A stretch of DNA of 64,000 nt from contig NZ_OY769915.1 in NCBI RefSeq assembly GCF_963669205.1, forward strand, positions 1,772,001-1,836,000, written 5' to 3'. The notes under the pieces are model-generated. The model made no database searches. It was not told the origin of the DNA and saw only the letters and a list, made by a program, of their open reading frames with translations. Each line of letters opens with the position of its first letter. Position 1 is the stretch's first letter. The translations under genes and the position numbers were made by a program. Source of the DNA: an uncultured Roseibium sp. (lineage in GTDB: Bacteria > Pseudomonadota > Alphaproteobacteria > Rhizobiales > Stappiaceae). Below are positions 30,329-39,323 of the stretch, piece after piece.

Positions 30329-30392
30329 TGGACGCCGCCGGTTCCCGCTGGAGCCGAGTGCGGCCAGGACGCCAGCACTGACACCAGAAACC

Positions 30393-31703
30393 ATGATGGA
30401 GCCACGTGTGGTCCACCGCCTGAACAAATCCGAAGCCGGTTTCGAAGCAAGGTTCGAGGAGCTTCTGTCCTCCAAGCGCGAGGTCTCGGAGGACGTTGAT
30501 CTTGTCGTGAGGGACATCATCGATGCGGTCCGCAGAAACGGCGACAGGGCCGTCCTGGAATATACCGCGAAGTTCGACAGGCTCGACGCCGGAGGCATGG
30601 CAGCGCTGACTGTCTCCGAAGAGGAGATCGACAGGGCCGTCAGCGAGGTTCCTGCGGAAACGCTGGAGGCCCTGCAGCTCGCGCATGACCGGATCAGCGC
30701 GCATCATGCGCGCCAGGTGCCGAAGGACGACCGCTACCAGGACGCGCTCGGGGTGGAGCTCGGATCTCTCTGGACGGCTATCGAGGCCGTCGGCGTCTAC
30801 GTGCCTGGAGGTCTTGCGAGCTATCCGAGTTCGGTTCTGATGAATGTCGTTCCGGCGCGCGTTGCAGGTGTTGAACGTATCGTCATGGTCGTGCCGAGCC
30901 CCGACGGGGTCCTGAACCCGCTCGTTCTGGCGGCGGCCAAGGTCGCGGGTGTCACGGAAATTTACCGGATCGGCGGCGCGCAGGCGATTGCCGCGCTCGC
31001 CTTCGGGACCGAGACCATCGCCCCGGTCGCCAAGATCGTCGGTCCGGGGAATGCCTATGTCGCTGCTGCAAAGCGCCGCGTTTTCGGCACGGTCGGCATC
31101 GACATGATCGCCGGACCGTCCGAGGTCCTGATCGTCGCAGACGAAGACAACAATCCGGACTGGATCGCAGCGGATCTGCTGGCCCAGGCCGAACACGACA
31201 CTGCCGCCCAGTCGATCCTGATCACCGACAGCGAAGACCTGGCGCTGCAGGTGGAAGAAGCGGTCGAGGCGCAGCTCAGGACCTTGCCGCGCGAAGAGGT
31301 CGCCCGGGCGAGTTGGCAGGGTTTCGGTGCGGTCATCGTGGTTGAAGACCTTGCGGCTGCAATGCCGCTCGCCAACCGGATCGCACCTGAACATCTTGAG
31401 CTCGCCGTTGCCGATCCGGAAGATCTGCTGAAGAAGGTCCGCAATGCGGGCGCGGTTTTCCTTGGGCATTACACCCCCGAAGCGATCGGGGACTATGTCG
31501 GCGGGTCGAACCACGTGCTGCCGACCGCGCGTTCCGCGCGGTTTTCCTCAGGTCTTTCTGTCCTGGAATTTGTCAAACGCACCTCGATCCTTAAGTGTAA
31601 TGCGGATAACCTGCGGGCGCTTGGCCCGGCAGCCATGACGCTGGGGGAATCTGAGGGCTTGTCGGCGCACGCGCGCTCTGTTTCCATCAGGTTGAACATG
31701 TAA
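30393..31703 (+). CDS. hisD: Histidinol dehydrogenase
   Basis: 436 residues, normal for HisD, which oxidises L-histidinol to histidine in two NAD-dependent steps with a zinc ion. Landmarks: VYVPGGLASYPSSVLM, GNAYVAAAKR, DMIAGPSEVLIVAD, QAEHDTAAQS (zinc region) and the base-carrying RIAPEHLEL; GSNHVLPT closes the active site. It lies 65 bases after the DUF2948 gene and before UPF0262, the usual alphaproteobacterial order. Confidence 0.96.
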   Translation: MMEPRVVHRLNKSEAGFEARFEELLSSKREVSEDVDLVVRDIIDAVRRNGDRAVLEYTAKFDRLDAGGMAALTVSEEEIDRAVSEVPAETLEALQLAHDRISAHHARQVPKDDRYQDALGVELGSLWTAIEAVGVYVPGGLASYPSSVLMNVVPARVAGVERIVMVVPSPDGVLNPLVLAAAKVAGVTEIYRIGGAQAIAALAFGTETIAPVAKIVGPGNAYVAAAKRRVFGTVGIDMIAGPSEVLIVADEDNNPDWIAADLLAQAEHDTAAQSILITDSEDLALQVEEAVEAQLRTLPREEVARASWQGFGAVIVVEDLAAAMPLANRIAPEHLELAVADPEDLLKKVRNAGAVFLGHYTPEAIGDYVGGSNHVLPTARSARFSSGLSVLEFVKRTSILKCNADNLRALGPAAMTLGESEGLSAHARSVSIRLNM

Positions 31704-31728
31704 TCGGGAGCAAAGAGGTTTCTCGCAC

Positions 31729-32232
31729 ATGAGCGATACGCAACCGGACACCAGCGCGCAATCCAACGGAGGGCGGTTGGTCGATGTTGTTCTGGACGAG
31801 GCCTCGATCGCGCGTTCGACACCGGAAGTGGAACATGATCGGGCCGTTGCGATCTATGACCTTATCGAGGAAAACAGCTTCCAGCCCGTCGGGCACCCGG
31901 CGACAAAATACGTTCTCAATCTTGCCGTGGTCGAAAAGAGGCTCGTTTTCCGAATCAAGACGGAAGACGAACGGGACGTGGTCACGCATGTCCTTTCGCT
32001 CACGCCGCTGCGCAAGATTGTCAAGGACTACGACCTGATCTGCGAGAGCTACTACGAGGCCATACGTCATGCGACACCCAGTCAGATCGAGGCGATCGAC
32101 ATGGGACGCAGGGGTGTCCACAATGAAGGATCGACGATCCTGATGGAGCGCCTGGAAGGCAAGATCGTAGTGGACATGCAAACGGCAAGACGATTGTTCA
32201 CGCTCGTTTATGCCCTCCACTGGAAAGGCTGA
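31729..32232 (+). CDS. UPF0262-family protein
   Basis: 167 residues of UPF0262, an uncharacterised cytoplasmic family restricted largely to alphaproteobacteria and placed beside hisD. Visible landmarks: ERDVVTHVLSLTPLRKIVKD and DYDLICESYYEAIRHATPSQ, then GRRGVHNEGS. No catalytic motif. Follows hisD by 25 bases. Confidence 0.92.
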   Translation: MSDTQPDTSAQSNGGRLVDVVLDEASIARSTPEVEHDRAVAIYDLIEENSFQPVGHPATKYVLNLAVVEKRLVFRIKTEDERDVVTHVLSLTPLRKIVKDYDLICESYYEAIRHATPSQIEAIDMGRRGVHNEGSTILMERLEGKIVVDMQTARRLFTLVYALHWKG

Positions 32233-32237
32233 CACAG

Positions 32238-32690
32238 GTGACCGGGCCGGGCCTCCGTCCGACTGCGGTTCTGTTTGCCTGCGGGATGAATTCCGTTCGC
32301 TCCCCCATGGCTGAAGCCCTGACCCACAAATTGTTTCCGGGCCGGATATATGTTCGCTCCGCCGGCGTGCGCGAGGGCAAGACCGACCCTTTCGTGGATG
32401 CCGTCATGTCGGAAATCGGTATCGACATGAGCCGCCATCAGCCCAAGACGTTCGAGGATCTGGATGAATCCGGTTTCGATCTGATCGTGTCGCTTGCCCC
32501 GGAAGCTCATCACAAGGCGCTTGAAATGACCCGGACAGAGGCCGTGGACGTGGAATACTGGCCGACACTGGACCCGACGCTGGCAACCGGAAGCCGCGAG
32601 CAGATCCTGAACGAATACCGTGCCGTACGCGATCAGCTGATGATGCGCATCAAGAAAAGGCTCGACTGGTCACCGACCGCTGCGGACTGA
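32238..32690 (+). CDS. Low-molecular-weight phosphatase/arsenate reductase-family protein
   Basis: 150 residues with the P-loop CGMNSVRSPMAEA (CX5R-S, residues ~15-27) and a C-terminal Asp region YWPTLDPTL equivalent to the DP loop. The fold is that of LMW protein-tyrosine phosphatases; the family member next to infA is conserved in alphaproteobacteria, with unproven substrate. GTG start at 32238, 5 bases after the UPF0262 stop, suggests translational coupling. Confidence 0.88.
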   Translation: MTGPGLRPTAVLFACGMNSVRSPMAEALTHKLFPGRIYVRSAGVREGKTDPFVDAVMSEIGIDMSRHQPKTFEDLDESGFDLIVSLAPEAHHKALEMTRTEAVDVEYWPTLDPTLATGSREQILNEYRAVRDQLMMRIKKRLDWSPTAAD

Positions 32691-32793
32691 ATTTCTTTTT
32701 TGTAAGGATCGGAAAGAAAGGTTCACTTTCGCCTGCTAATCCGTTAGTTTCCCCGGCACCCGCGGGCCGGGCCCGCTTTAATCAGGATATCAA

Positions 32794-33012
32794 ATGGCCA
32801 AAGAAGAAGCTCTGGAGTTTCCGGGCGTCGTGACGGAACTGTTGCCCAATGCCACGTTCCGCGTAAAACTGGAAAACGATCACGAGATCATCGCCCACAC
32901 GGCAGGGCGCATGCGCAAGAACCGCATCCGCGTTCTGGCGGGCGACAAGGTTCTCGTTGAAATGACCCCTTATGATCTTACCAAGGGGCGGATCACCTAC
33001 CGCTTCAAATAG
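32794..33012 (+). CDS. infA: Translation initiation factor IF-1
   Basis: 72 residues, full-length S1/OB-fold IF-1 starting MAKEEALEFPGVVTELLPNA and ending GRITYRFK, which binds the ribosomal A site during initiation. An independent promoter is likely in the AT-richer 100 bases upstream. maf follows 40 bases downstream. Confidence 0.98.
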   Translation: MAKEEALEFPGVVTELLPNATFRVKLENDHEIIAHTAGRMRKNRIRVLAGDKVLVEMTPYDLTKGRITYRFK

Positions 33013-33052
33013 CGGGTTCGACCGTGATGCCGGCTGCAAGGTTCTTTCCCAC

Positions 33053-33679
33053 ATGACCGATGCTCCTCAGCTTATTCTGGCTTCCGCATCTCCGCGCCGC
33101 CTCGCGCTGCTGCAGCAGATCGGTCTCGATCCCGATCATCTCATGCCGGCCGACATCGACGAAGCCCCCAGAAAGCACGAAACGCCGCGCTCGCTTGCGT
33201 TGAGACTTGCCCGGACAAAGGCGGAAACCGTCCGCCAGTCCGCGGATGCCTTGCAGGAGACGCAGGGCGGCATCGTGCTCGCCGCAGATACGGTTGTCGC
33301 GGTCGGGCGGCGTGCCTTGCCCAAGGCGGAATTGACCGAGCAGGCACTCATGTGCCTTTCGATGCTTTCCGGAAGGGGACACCGTGTGTTCACCGGCGTT
33401 GCCGTCGCGGAGCCGAATGGCAAGGTCCGCTCGAAACTGGTTGAAACACGCATTCGTTTCAAACGCTTGTCGCGCAAAGATGTTGATGATTACATTGCAT
33501 CCGGTGAATGGCGCGGCAAGGCTGGCGGCTATGCGATACAGGGGCTCGCAGGCAGCTTCGTGGTGAAACTCGTCGGGTCCTATCCCTCCGTGGTCGGGCT
33601 GCCGCTGGTTGAGACCGTCAACCTGCTGACGGCGGCAGGCTACCCGGTGCACCAGGGCTGGGCGACCGCCGCCGCCTGA
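33053..33679 (+). CDS. maf: Maf-like nucleoside triphosphate pyrophosphatase
   Basis: 208 residues of the Maf/YceF family: LASASPRRLALLQQ at the N-terminus, LAADTVVAVGRRALPKA with the base Asp, and GGYAIQGLAGSFVVKLVGSY. It hydrolyses non-canonical NTPs to NMP and PPi (known for the family; preferred base not readable). ATG 33053 is the conserved start; the longer open frame overlaps infA. Confidence 0.93.
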   Translation: MTDAPQLILASASPRRLALLQQIGLDPDHLMPADIDEAPRKHETPRSLALRLARTKAETVRQSADALQETQGGIVLAADTVVAVGRRALPKAELTEQALMCLSMLSGRGHRVFTGVAVAEPNGKVRSKLVETRIRFKRLSRKDVDDYIASGEWRGKAGGYAIQGLAGSFVVKLVGSYPSVVGLPLVETVNLLTAAGYPVHQGWATAAA

Positions 33680-33722
33680 TCGTGCCTGCGGGGATTGTGC
33701 CAAGACAGCGAGGCCAACAATT

Positions 33723-33917
33723 GTGAGCGATGACAAGACATCCACGCGCCGCATGCGCCCGTGTCCGATCTGTTCCAAGCTCTCCACGCGGGAGGACTAT
33801 CCTTTCTGCTCGGACAGGTGTGCGAAGATCGATCTGAACCGCTGGTTCACCGAGGGGTATACAATTCCGGTCGTGGAAACCGACGACATCGACGAAAGCA
33901 ACTTTCCGGACGAGTGA
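33723..33917 (+). CDS. yacG: DNA gyrase inhibitor YacG
   Basis: 64 residues with the treble-clef zinc ligands CPICSK and CSDRCAKIDLNRW, and an acidic tail, diagnostic of YacG, a small zinc protein that binds GyrB and inhibits gyrase (known in E. coli). GTG start. Closes the conserved murA-yacG block. Confidence 0.93.
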   Translation: MSDDKTSTRRMRPCPICSKLSTREDYPFCSDRCAKIDLNRWFTEGYTIPVVETDDIDESNFPDE

Positions 33918-34189
33918 TCCTTGCGTGCTTGGGCGGGTCCTGACCCTATACCTTTCATTCTGCTGCAGAAATTATCTGGCTAAATTTATTTCCCACAATG
34001 CCGCAAGACCGCTTGCGGTTGCAGGAAATCTGTTCGAAGATTTGCCCTCACCGGCCAGTCGGTCTCCAACTCCCGGTCATCGCGGACATTTCACGCCCGA
34101 GGCGCGAGACTGCGACATGGCGTTGGATTGCGGGACGGAAAGGTGCAGGTGCCTCTGAGCAAACAAACAGAATCAAGGGCGAGGGTCCG

Positions 34190-35800
34190 ATGAAGAACCG
34201 TTTTCTGATCGCTTCGGCGCTGTGTCTGTCGACAGCTGTGTCGACAGCGGCATATGCCGACTATTCACTTTCCATTTTGCATCTGAACGATCTCCACTCA
34301 CGCATTGAATCGATCAACAAGTACGATTCCACCTGCGGTGCCGAAGACGAGGCGGAAGGAAAGTGTTTCGGCGGTATCGCCCGGATCAAGACCATGCTCG
34401 ATCAACGGCGCGCGGCGCTTGAGGCCGAGGGCAAGAATGTGATCGTGGTTGATGCGGGTGACCAGTTCCAGGGCTCTCTCTTCTACACCACCTACAAGGG
34501 CGACGCCGCAGTGGAGTTTGCCAACGGCCTTGGTCTCGACGCCATGGTGGTCGGCAACCACGAGTTTGATGATGGTCCCGAAGTTCTGGCGAAATTCATC
34601 GACAAGGCTGAGTTTCCGGTCATTTCAGGCAACATCGATGTCAGTGCCGAACCGGCCCTGACGGGCAAGGTTCCCGGCATCGTCATCCTGGAGCGCGGCG
34701 GCGAGAAAATCGCCATTGTCTCAGCTCTCGCCGAAGACACGTCCGAAACCTCCTCGCCGGGCGACAATGTCCGCTTCATCCAGGCGGAAGACTACCTGAA
34801 GGGTGCGGTCGAGGGTCTTGAAGCCGCCGGCATCAACAAGATCATCGCTCTGACCCACATGGGCCTGTCACGCGACATGGAGATCGCGGCAGCGGTTCCC
34901 GGGATCGACGTGATCGTCGGCGGACACTCGCACACGCTTCTGTCCAATACGCAGGAAAGGGCGTCCGGCCCCTATCCGGTCCTGGTAAAGAACCCGGATG
35001 GCAACGAGGTGCCGATTGTCCAGGCCTATGCCTACGGCAAGTTCCTCGGCGAACTGGACGTGACCTGGGACGATGACGGCAATCTTGTGAAGGCCGAAGG
35101 CGAGCCCATTCTGCTCGATGCATCCGTGACGCCGGACGAGGGCGTTGCGGCCCGTGTTGCGGAGCTGGCGGCGCCGATCGAGGAACTGAAGGCCAAGGTC
35201 ATCGGGTCGAGCGAAGGCGCGATCGACGGCGACCGCGGCTCCTGCCGCGCCGGTGAGTGTCAGATGGGCAATCTCGTTGCCGACGCGATGCTCGACCGGG
35301 TGAAGGACCAGGGTGTCCAGATCGCGATCCAGAACGGCGGTGGACTGCGCGCCTCCATTGACGGCGGCGAAGTCACCATGGGCGAAGTGCTGACCGTGCT
35401 GCCTTTCCAGAACACGCTCTCTACCTTTCAGTTGAAAGGATCGGACGTCGTGGCCGCACTTGAAAACGGCGTCTCCCAGGTCGAGGAGGGCGCCGGGCGC
35501 TTCCCTCAGGTTGCCGGCATCAAATACTCCTGGACCCGCAAGAAGGACCCGGGCGCGGGCCGCGTTCTGCTGGTCGAAGTCATGGAAGACGGCAACTGGG
35601 TGCCGCTTGATCCGGACAAGGTCTATGGCGTCGTTTCCAACAACTACATGCGCGGCGGCGGCGACGGCTACAAGGTCTTCGCCGAAAACGGCATGAATGC
35701 CTATGACTACGGCCCGGGTCTTGAGGTCGTCGTGGCGGATTACATCGCCGCAAAAGGCGGCTATGCGCCCTATACGGATGGCCGGATCACCGAACAGTAA
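34190..35800 (+). CDS. Exported 5'-nucleotidase/2',3'-cyclic phosphodiesterase-family protein
   Basis: 536 residues. Residues 1-24 are a signal peptide (AAYA-D). The N-terminal metallophosphoesterase domain has LHLNDLHSR, VVDAGDQFQGS, GNHEFDDG, THMGLSRD and GGHSHTLL, a complete dinuclear metal set. The C-terminal 5_nucleotid_C domain includes IQNGGGLRASIDGG and NNYMRGGGDGY, for nucleobase stacking. It likely recovers phosphate and nucleosides in the periplasm. ATG 34190 sets the signal peptide; the open frame starts earlier without one. A strong terminator follows. Confidence 0.93.
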   Translation: MKNRFLIASALCLSTAVSTAAYADYSLSILHLNDLHSRIESINKYDSTCGAEDEAEGKCFGGIARIKTMLDQRRAALEAEGKNVIVVDAGDQFQGSLFYTTYKGDAAVEFANGLGLDAMVVGNHEFDDGPEVLAKFIDKAEFPVISGNIDVSAEPALTGKVPGIVILERGGEKIAIVSALAEDTSETSSPGDNVRFIQAEDYLKGAVEGLEAAGINKIIALTHMGLSRDMEIAAAVPGIDVIVGGHSHTLLSNTQERASGPYPVLVKNPDGNEVPIVQAYAYGKFLGELDVTWDDDGNLVKAEGEPILLDASVTPDEGVAARVAELAAPIEELKAKVIGSSEGAIDGDRGSCRAGECQMGNLVADAMLDRVKDQGVQIAIQNGGGLRASIDGGEVTMGEVLTVLPFQNTLSTFQLKGSDVVAALENGVSQVEEGAGRFPQVAGIKYSWTRKKDPGAGRVLLVEVMEDGNWVPLDPDKVYGVVSNNYMRGGGDGYKVFAENGMNAYDYGPGLEVVVADYIAAKGGYAPYTDGRITEQ

Positions 35801-35823
35801 GCTCAGGCAGTAACGGGAAAAGG

Positions 35824-35852
35824 AAGCGCGCCGCCCTGCGGCGCGCTTTTTT
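35824..35852 (+). terminator. Rho-independent terminator after the 5'-nucleotidase gene
   Basis: An 11-bp stem AAGCGCGCCGC/GCGGCGCGCTT with a 3-base loop and a T6 run ending at 35852, 24 bases after the stop codon. Confidence 0.92.
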
Positions 35853-35860
35853 ATGTGGCC

Positions 35861-36071
35861 GATTCCCGCGATGTACTGCGCCAAGTCGGGAATCGGTACT
35901 TTCCCCGGATCTGTTATCCCGGGTTGCCGCATTAGCGGCAAGACCGGGAACCTGTGTGTTTGAATTGTGCTTAACTGGATTGGGCGGGAGGCCGCCGGGA
36001 ACCGGAATGACAAGTTCATCGACTGGAGATCGCATCAACAGATCATCTCCGGGTTAAACCGGACGGCAGTG
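35861..36071 (-). mobile_element. Diverged, truncated copy of the 291-bp MITE
   Basis: Read on the minus strand this stretch aligns with the elements at 40120 and 43720. It shares the terminal GTTAAACCGGACGGCAGTG (36053-36071), the GGAATGACAAG block and the central hairpin (35917-35949) with arms TTGCCG/CGGCAA and CCGGG. The end next to the nucleotidase terminator is missing (about 60 bases). It is the most diverged of the three copies, hence oldest. Confidence 0.7.
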
Positions 36072-36128
36072 GATCAAGTCTGGCAAAAACCGACGGCTGG
36101 GTGCATTTCCGATCCCCGTTCCCGACCC

Positions 36129-36174
36129 GGCCTCATCCTGAGGAAGGCCGAAGGCCTGTCTCGAAGGATGCCGG
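36129..36174. repeat. Short palindromic intergenic repeat (CTCATCCTGAGG type)
   Basis: The stretch CCTCATCCTGAGGAAGGCC, then GAAGGCCTGTCTCGAAGGATG, forms a hairpin of AGGCC/GGCCT inside an outer CATCCT/AGGATG pair. This layout resembles the dispersed intergenic repeat often seen in Hyphomicrobiales genomes; that link is from memory, not a search. Confidence 0.5.
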
Positions 36175-36487
36175 CCTACGACGACTGTACATCTTGACGA
36201 CCCGCTTTCGAAGTCATGAACCGGAAGCGCGCCTGGCTTTGCGCCTGACTGCACCGGGCAGGGGCATCGGCCCAATCCAAGGCGTTGAATTCCAGCCGCG
36301 CGAACCGCTTCGATAGCTCAAAGAAAGATGAATTTTTTCAGCCCTTTGAAGTCCTTTTTTGCCTCTTCATCCACATCGTCACCGAAGCTCAAAAAACTTT
36401 GCCGGAATGCTGGACAAGGTCTGAGCGAGCCTCTATAAGGACCGGGCTTTCAACGAACGGGGCTTCGCTCCACCTGCTTGAAAGCGC

Positions 36488-36563
36488 GCCCAGATAGCTC
36501 AGTTGGTAGAGCAGCGGATTGAAAATCCGCGTGTCGGTGGTTCGATTCCGCCTCTGGGCACCA
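36488..36563 (+). tRNA. tRNA-Phe (anticodon GAA)
   Basis: Acceptor GCCCAGA/TCTGGGC, D-arm GCTCAGTTGGTAGAGC, anticodon stem GCGGA/TCCGC around TTGAAAA (anticodon GAA), T-arm GGTGGTTCGATTCCGCC, discriminator A and encoded CCA (36561-36563). Its 3' side borders a repeat-rich, eroded region. Confidence 0.97.
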
Positions 36564-36734
36564 TTTGCCCTCCACATAACTTCTCATGGCACGCGCAGAA
36601 CTCGTAAACCAAAGAGTTAGCGGTTGCCTGATGCTCATGGCGACATGCTGCGTCCCCTTGCAGCTCGGCTGAAATTGGGTAACGATTTGGGTATTGCCCA
36701 TTACCCAATCGGAGCGTTACCCACTGCCTCTCTC
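36564..36734. other. Non-coding DNA just downstream of tRNA-Phe
   Basis: No gene is supported. Short repeated words such as TTACCCAATCGGAGCGTTACCC (two partial copies of ATTACCCA/GTTACCCA) suggest a former attachment or repeat region, but no tRNA 3'-end duplication was recognised. Confidence 0.35.
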
Positions 36735-36785
36735 AGATTTCGCCATTTCTGCCGCCAAATCGGCTTCGTTTACGGGTCCGTACCC
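36735..36785 (-). mobile_element. One-ended remnant of the TA-flanked inverted-repeat element
   Basis: On the minus strand this matches the first ~50 bases of the 264-bp element at 2970: GGGTACGGACCCGTAAACGA, then AGCCGATTTGGCGGCAGAAAT. TA lies outside its end (36786-36787). The remainder of the element is missing. Confidence 0.75.
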
Positions 36786-37056
36786 TAGACAATCCAAGTC
36801 GAGGCGATGTCAGCGTCAGCTTTGGGCCAAGTGCGGACGGGGGCGTCCAGGCATGAAACCATAAAACCGAACGATCGCTCAATCTCGTCGCATCGTCGCT
36901 ACCGGTCCGATGCTCGCTTTCGAAGCCACCAGACAGCCGATGCCCCTGGAACTTTCTCGTAAAATGAGAGGAACGATCGCCGTGCACGCCTCTAGCTGAG
37001 CCTTCAGACCAAAGGCGTGCATCTCCGTTGAATATCGCTTCCAGTTGGCAACGATC
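36786..37056. other. Gene-free stretch before the glutamine synthetase gene end
   Basis: No supported gene; composition and broken frames look like decayed insertion-sequence DNA. Its right edge is the 3' end of the minus-strand glutamine synthetase gene. No clear terminator hairpin with T-run was found. Confidence 0.35.
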
Positions 37057-39237
37057 CTACTTGATGAACAGCATCTCCTGGAATGTCGGCAACGGCCAAA
37101 GATCGTCAGCGACGATGCCTTCAAGCTCATCGACAAGGGTGCGCACCGCAACCATCTGCGGCAACACCTTATCCTTGATGAACATACAATGCGCGGCAGG
37201 ATCGCCCTGGTCGTGTTCCGCAGCTTTCAGGCTTTCGAGGTCAACGATGCCGGACTGAAGATCGGAAATGAGCCCGGTAATTTTCTGAAGCGTCTCTGAA
37301 TCGGTCCCAACACCCACGGCTTTCAGGTTGGCAAGGCTCAACGCCAGCTCACCCTGGAAGCGAATGGCCGCAGGGAAGACAATCGTTTTGGCCATTTCGA
37401 CCACCAGGTTGGATTCCACGTTGATCGACGCAATGTATTGTTCTGCGTAGACTTCATAGCGGGAATGCAACTCGCGTTCCGAGAGAACCTTGTAGCGACC
37501 GAAAAGTTCCGTGTAGGCCGGATCAAGCAGAACGGGCAAGGCATCAGCTGTTGTCTTCAGGTTTGGCAATCCCCGCTTTGCTGCCTCTTCATGCCACTCA
37601 TCCGAATAACCGTCCCCGTTGAAGACAACTGAGGAGCACTCAGCCCAGACTTTCTTGATGTAGGATTCAACGGCGGCCCCCAGCTTTTCCGGTGTGTTTG
37701 TGTCTGAGGATTCCAGATGGGTTGCGGCTTCATCCAGCGCCTCTGTCATGATCGTGTTCATTGCTACCATTGGACCGGCGATGGACTGGTGCGAACCAAC
37801 CGCGCGGAACTCAAAACGGTTGCCCGTGAACGCCATTGGACTCGTGCGATTTCGATCACCGGAGTGCTTCGGGATCGTGGGAATGACATCCACACCCAGG
37901 CTCAGCGTGCTTTTCTTCGAAGATACCTGGCCGCCGCTCACGATCGATTCAAAAACCTCGTTCAATTCATCGCCAAGGAAAATGGAGAGGATCGCCGGTG
38001 GTGCCTCATTGGCACCCAGGCGGTGGTCGTTCGAGGCGGATGCCACGACGGCACGCAGAAGCCTGGCATGCTTGAATACCGCACTGATCATGGCCGTACA
38101 GAAAACCAGGAACTGAGCATTCTCGGCGGGCGTTTCGCCCGGGTCGAACAGATTGCCGGCGGTCGCTGACCCCATGGAGAAGTTGACATGCTTGCCGGAA
38201 CCGTTGACGCCGGCAAAGGGTTTTTCGTGCATCAAGCAGGCCATGCCGTATTTGCCTGCGACCTTCTTGAGAATGGTCATGATCATCTGTTGATGATCAG
38301 TTGCAATGTTGGCGTATTCATAAACGGGCGCTACTTCAAACTGGCCGGGCGCGACTTCATTGTGCCGTGTCTTTGTCGGGATCCCGAGCTTGAAACATTC
38401 GCGTTCCACTTCAAACATGAATGACTGCACGCGCTCCGGAATAGCGCCGAAATAGTGATCGTCAAACTCCTGCCCCTTGGGAGGGGCTGAACCAAACAGC
38501 GTACGGCCGCAAGCCAGAAGATCCGGGCGGGCATAGTAAAAATTGTTGTCAACGAGGAAATATTCCTGCTCCGCGCCAGCGGTCGCAGAAACAAAAGGAC
38601 CATCAGTCCCGAAAAACTTGAGCACGCGTTGTGCTTGTTCGTTGAGCGACTGCATGGACCGCAAGACTGGCGTCTTCTTGTCAAGTGCTTCACCGGTCCA
38701 TGAAACGAACGCCGTTGGGATACAAAGCGTTGTCCCATTCGGGTTCTCAATGATGTAGGCCGGGCTCGTCACGTCCCAGATTGTGTATCCACGCGCCTCG
38801 AAGGTTTGCCTGATACCGCCGTTGGGGAAAGATGATCCGTCGGGTTCGCCCTGAATGAGCGCACTTCCGGAAAAAGTCGCGATTGTTCCGCCATCGCCGT
38901 CAGGATCGAAGAAGGAGTCATGTTTTTCCGCTGTCAGTCCGGTCAAGGGATAGAAAACGTGCGCGTAGTGTGTGGCGCCATTGGATAGGGCCCAAGTCTT
39001 CATCGCCTCGGCAACCGCGTCGGCCGTCGAGATATCCAACGGTTCTCCCGAGGTGATTGTCTTTTTCAGTGATTTGAAAACAGCCTTCGGCAGCCTCTGT
39101 GCCATCTCATTCAGCGAAAAGACGTTTTGCCCCCAGACACTGCTTGTGGGGCTCGCCTTGAAGTCTATGGTCGCCTCATAAGGCTTGGCGGTTGCTATTG
39201 CGTTGATTGCGCTTAACCGCGCTGCATTACTACTCAT
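37057..39237 (-). CDS. Glutamine synthetase type III
   Basis: 726 residues, the size of GSIII (about 720-730), not of GSI (~470). ATG 39237 with AAGGGA upstream gives the usual start; longer frames lack family signal. Family landmarks: FKASPTSSVWGQNVFSL near the N-terminus, AGAEQEYFLVD (metal Glu), TKTRHNEVAPGQFEVAPVY, GSGKHVNFSMG and SNDHRLGANEAPPAI for ammonium and ATP sites, then GDRNRTSPMAFTGNRFEFR. It makes glutamine from glutamate, ammonia and ATP. A canonical sigma-54 promoter lies at 39308-39323, so nitrogen control is likely. Base composition is lower in GC than the core genes, suggesting transfer or old island residence. Confidence 0.93.
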   Translation of the reverse strand: MSSNAARLSAINAIATAKPYEATIDFKASPTSSVWGQNVFSLNEMAQRLPKAVFKSLKKTITSGEPLDISTADAVAEAMKTWALSNGATHYAHVFYPLTGLTAEKHDSFFDPDGDGGTIATFSGSALIQGEPDGSSFPNGGIRQTFEARGYTIWDVTSPAYIIENPNGTTLCIPTAFVSWTGEALDKKTPVLRSMQSLNEQAQRVLKFFGTDGPFVSATAGAEQEYFLVDNNFYYARPDLLACGRTLFGSAPPKGQEFDDHYFGAIPERVQSFMFEVERECFKLGIPTKTRHNEVAPGQFEVAPVYEYANIATDHQQMIMTILKKVAGKYGMACLMHEKPFAGVNGSGKHVNFSMGSATAGNLFDPGETPAENAQFLVFCTAMISAVFKHARLLRAVVASASNDHRLGANEAPPAILSIFLGDELNEVFESIVSGGQVSSKKSTLSLGVDVIPTIPKHSGDRNRTSPMAFTGNRFEFRAVGSHQSIAGPMVAMNTIMTEALDEAATHLESSDTNTPEKLGAAVESYIKKVWAECSSVVFNGDGYSDEWHEEAAKRGLPNLKTTADALPVLLDPAYTELFGRYKVLSERELHSRYEVYAEQYIASINVESNLVVEMAKTIVFPAAIRFQGELALSLANLKAVGVGTDSETLQKITGLISDLQSGIVDLESLKAAEHDQGDPAAHCMFIKDKVLPQMVAVRTLVDELEGIVADDLWPLPTFQEMLFIK

Positions 39238-39307
39238 ATGAAATTCCCTTGGATTGGAGTTGGGCTGCACAAACTGCAACCAGCCGAGGATATCCAGGAT
39301 TGTGCAG

Positions 39308-39323
39308 TGCAAAATGAGTGCCA
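39308..39323 (-). promoter_or_regulatory. Sigma-54 (-24/-12) promoter of the glutamine synthetase III gene
   Basis: Minus strand TGGCACTCATTTTGCA matches the consensus TGGCAC-N5-TTGC with GG and GC exactly 10 bases apart, about 70 bases before the ATG. Transcription would start near 39296. Confidence 0.75.
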
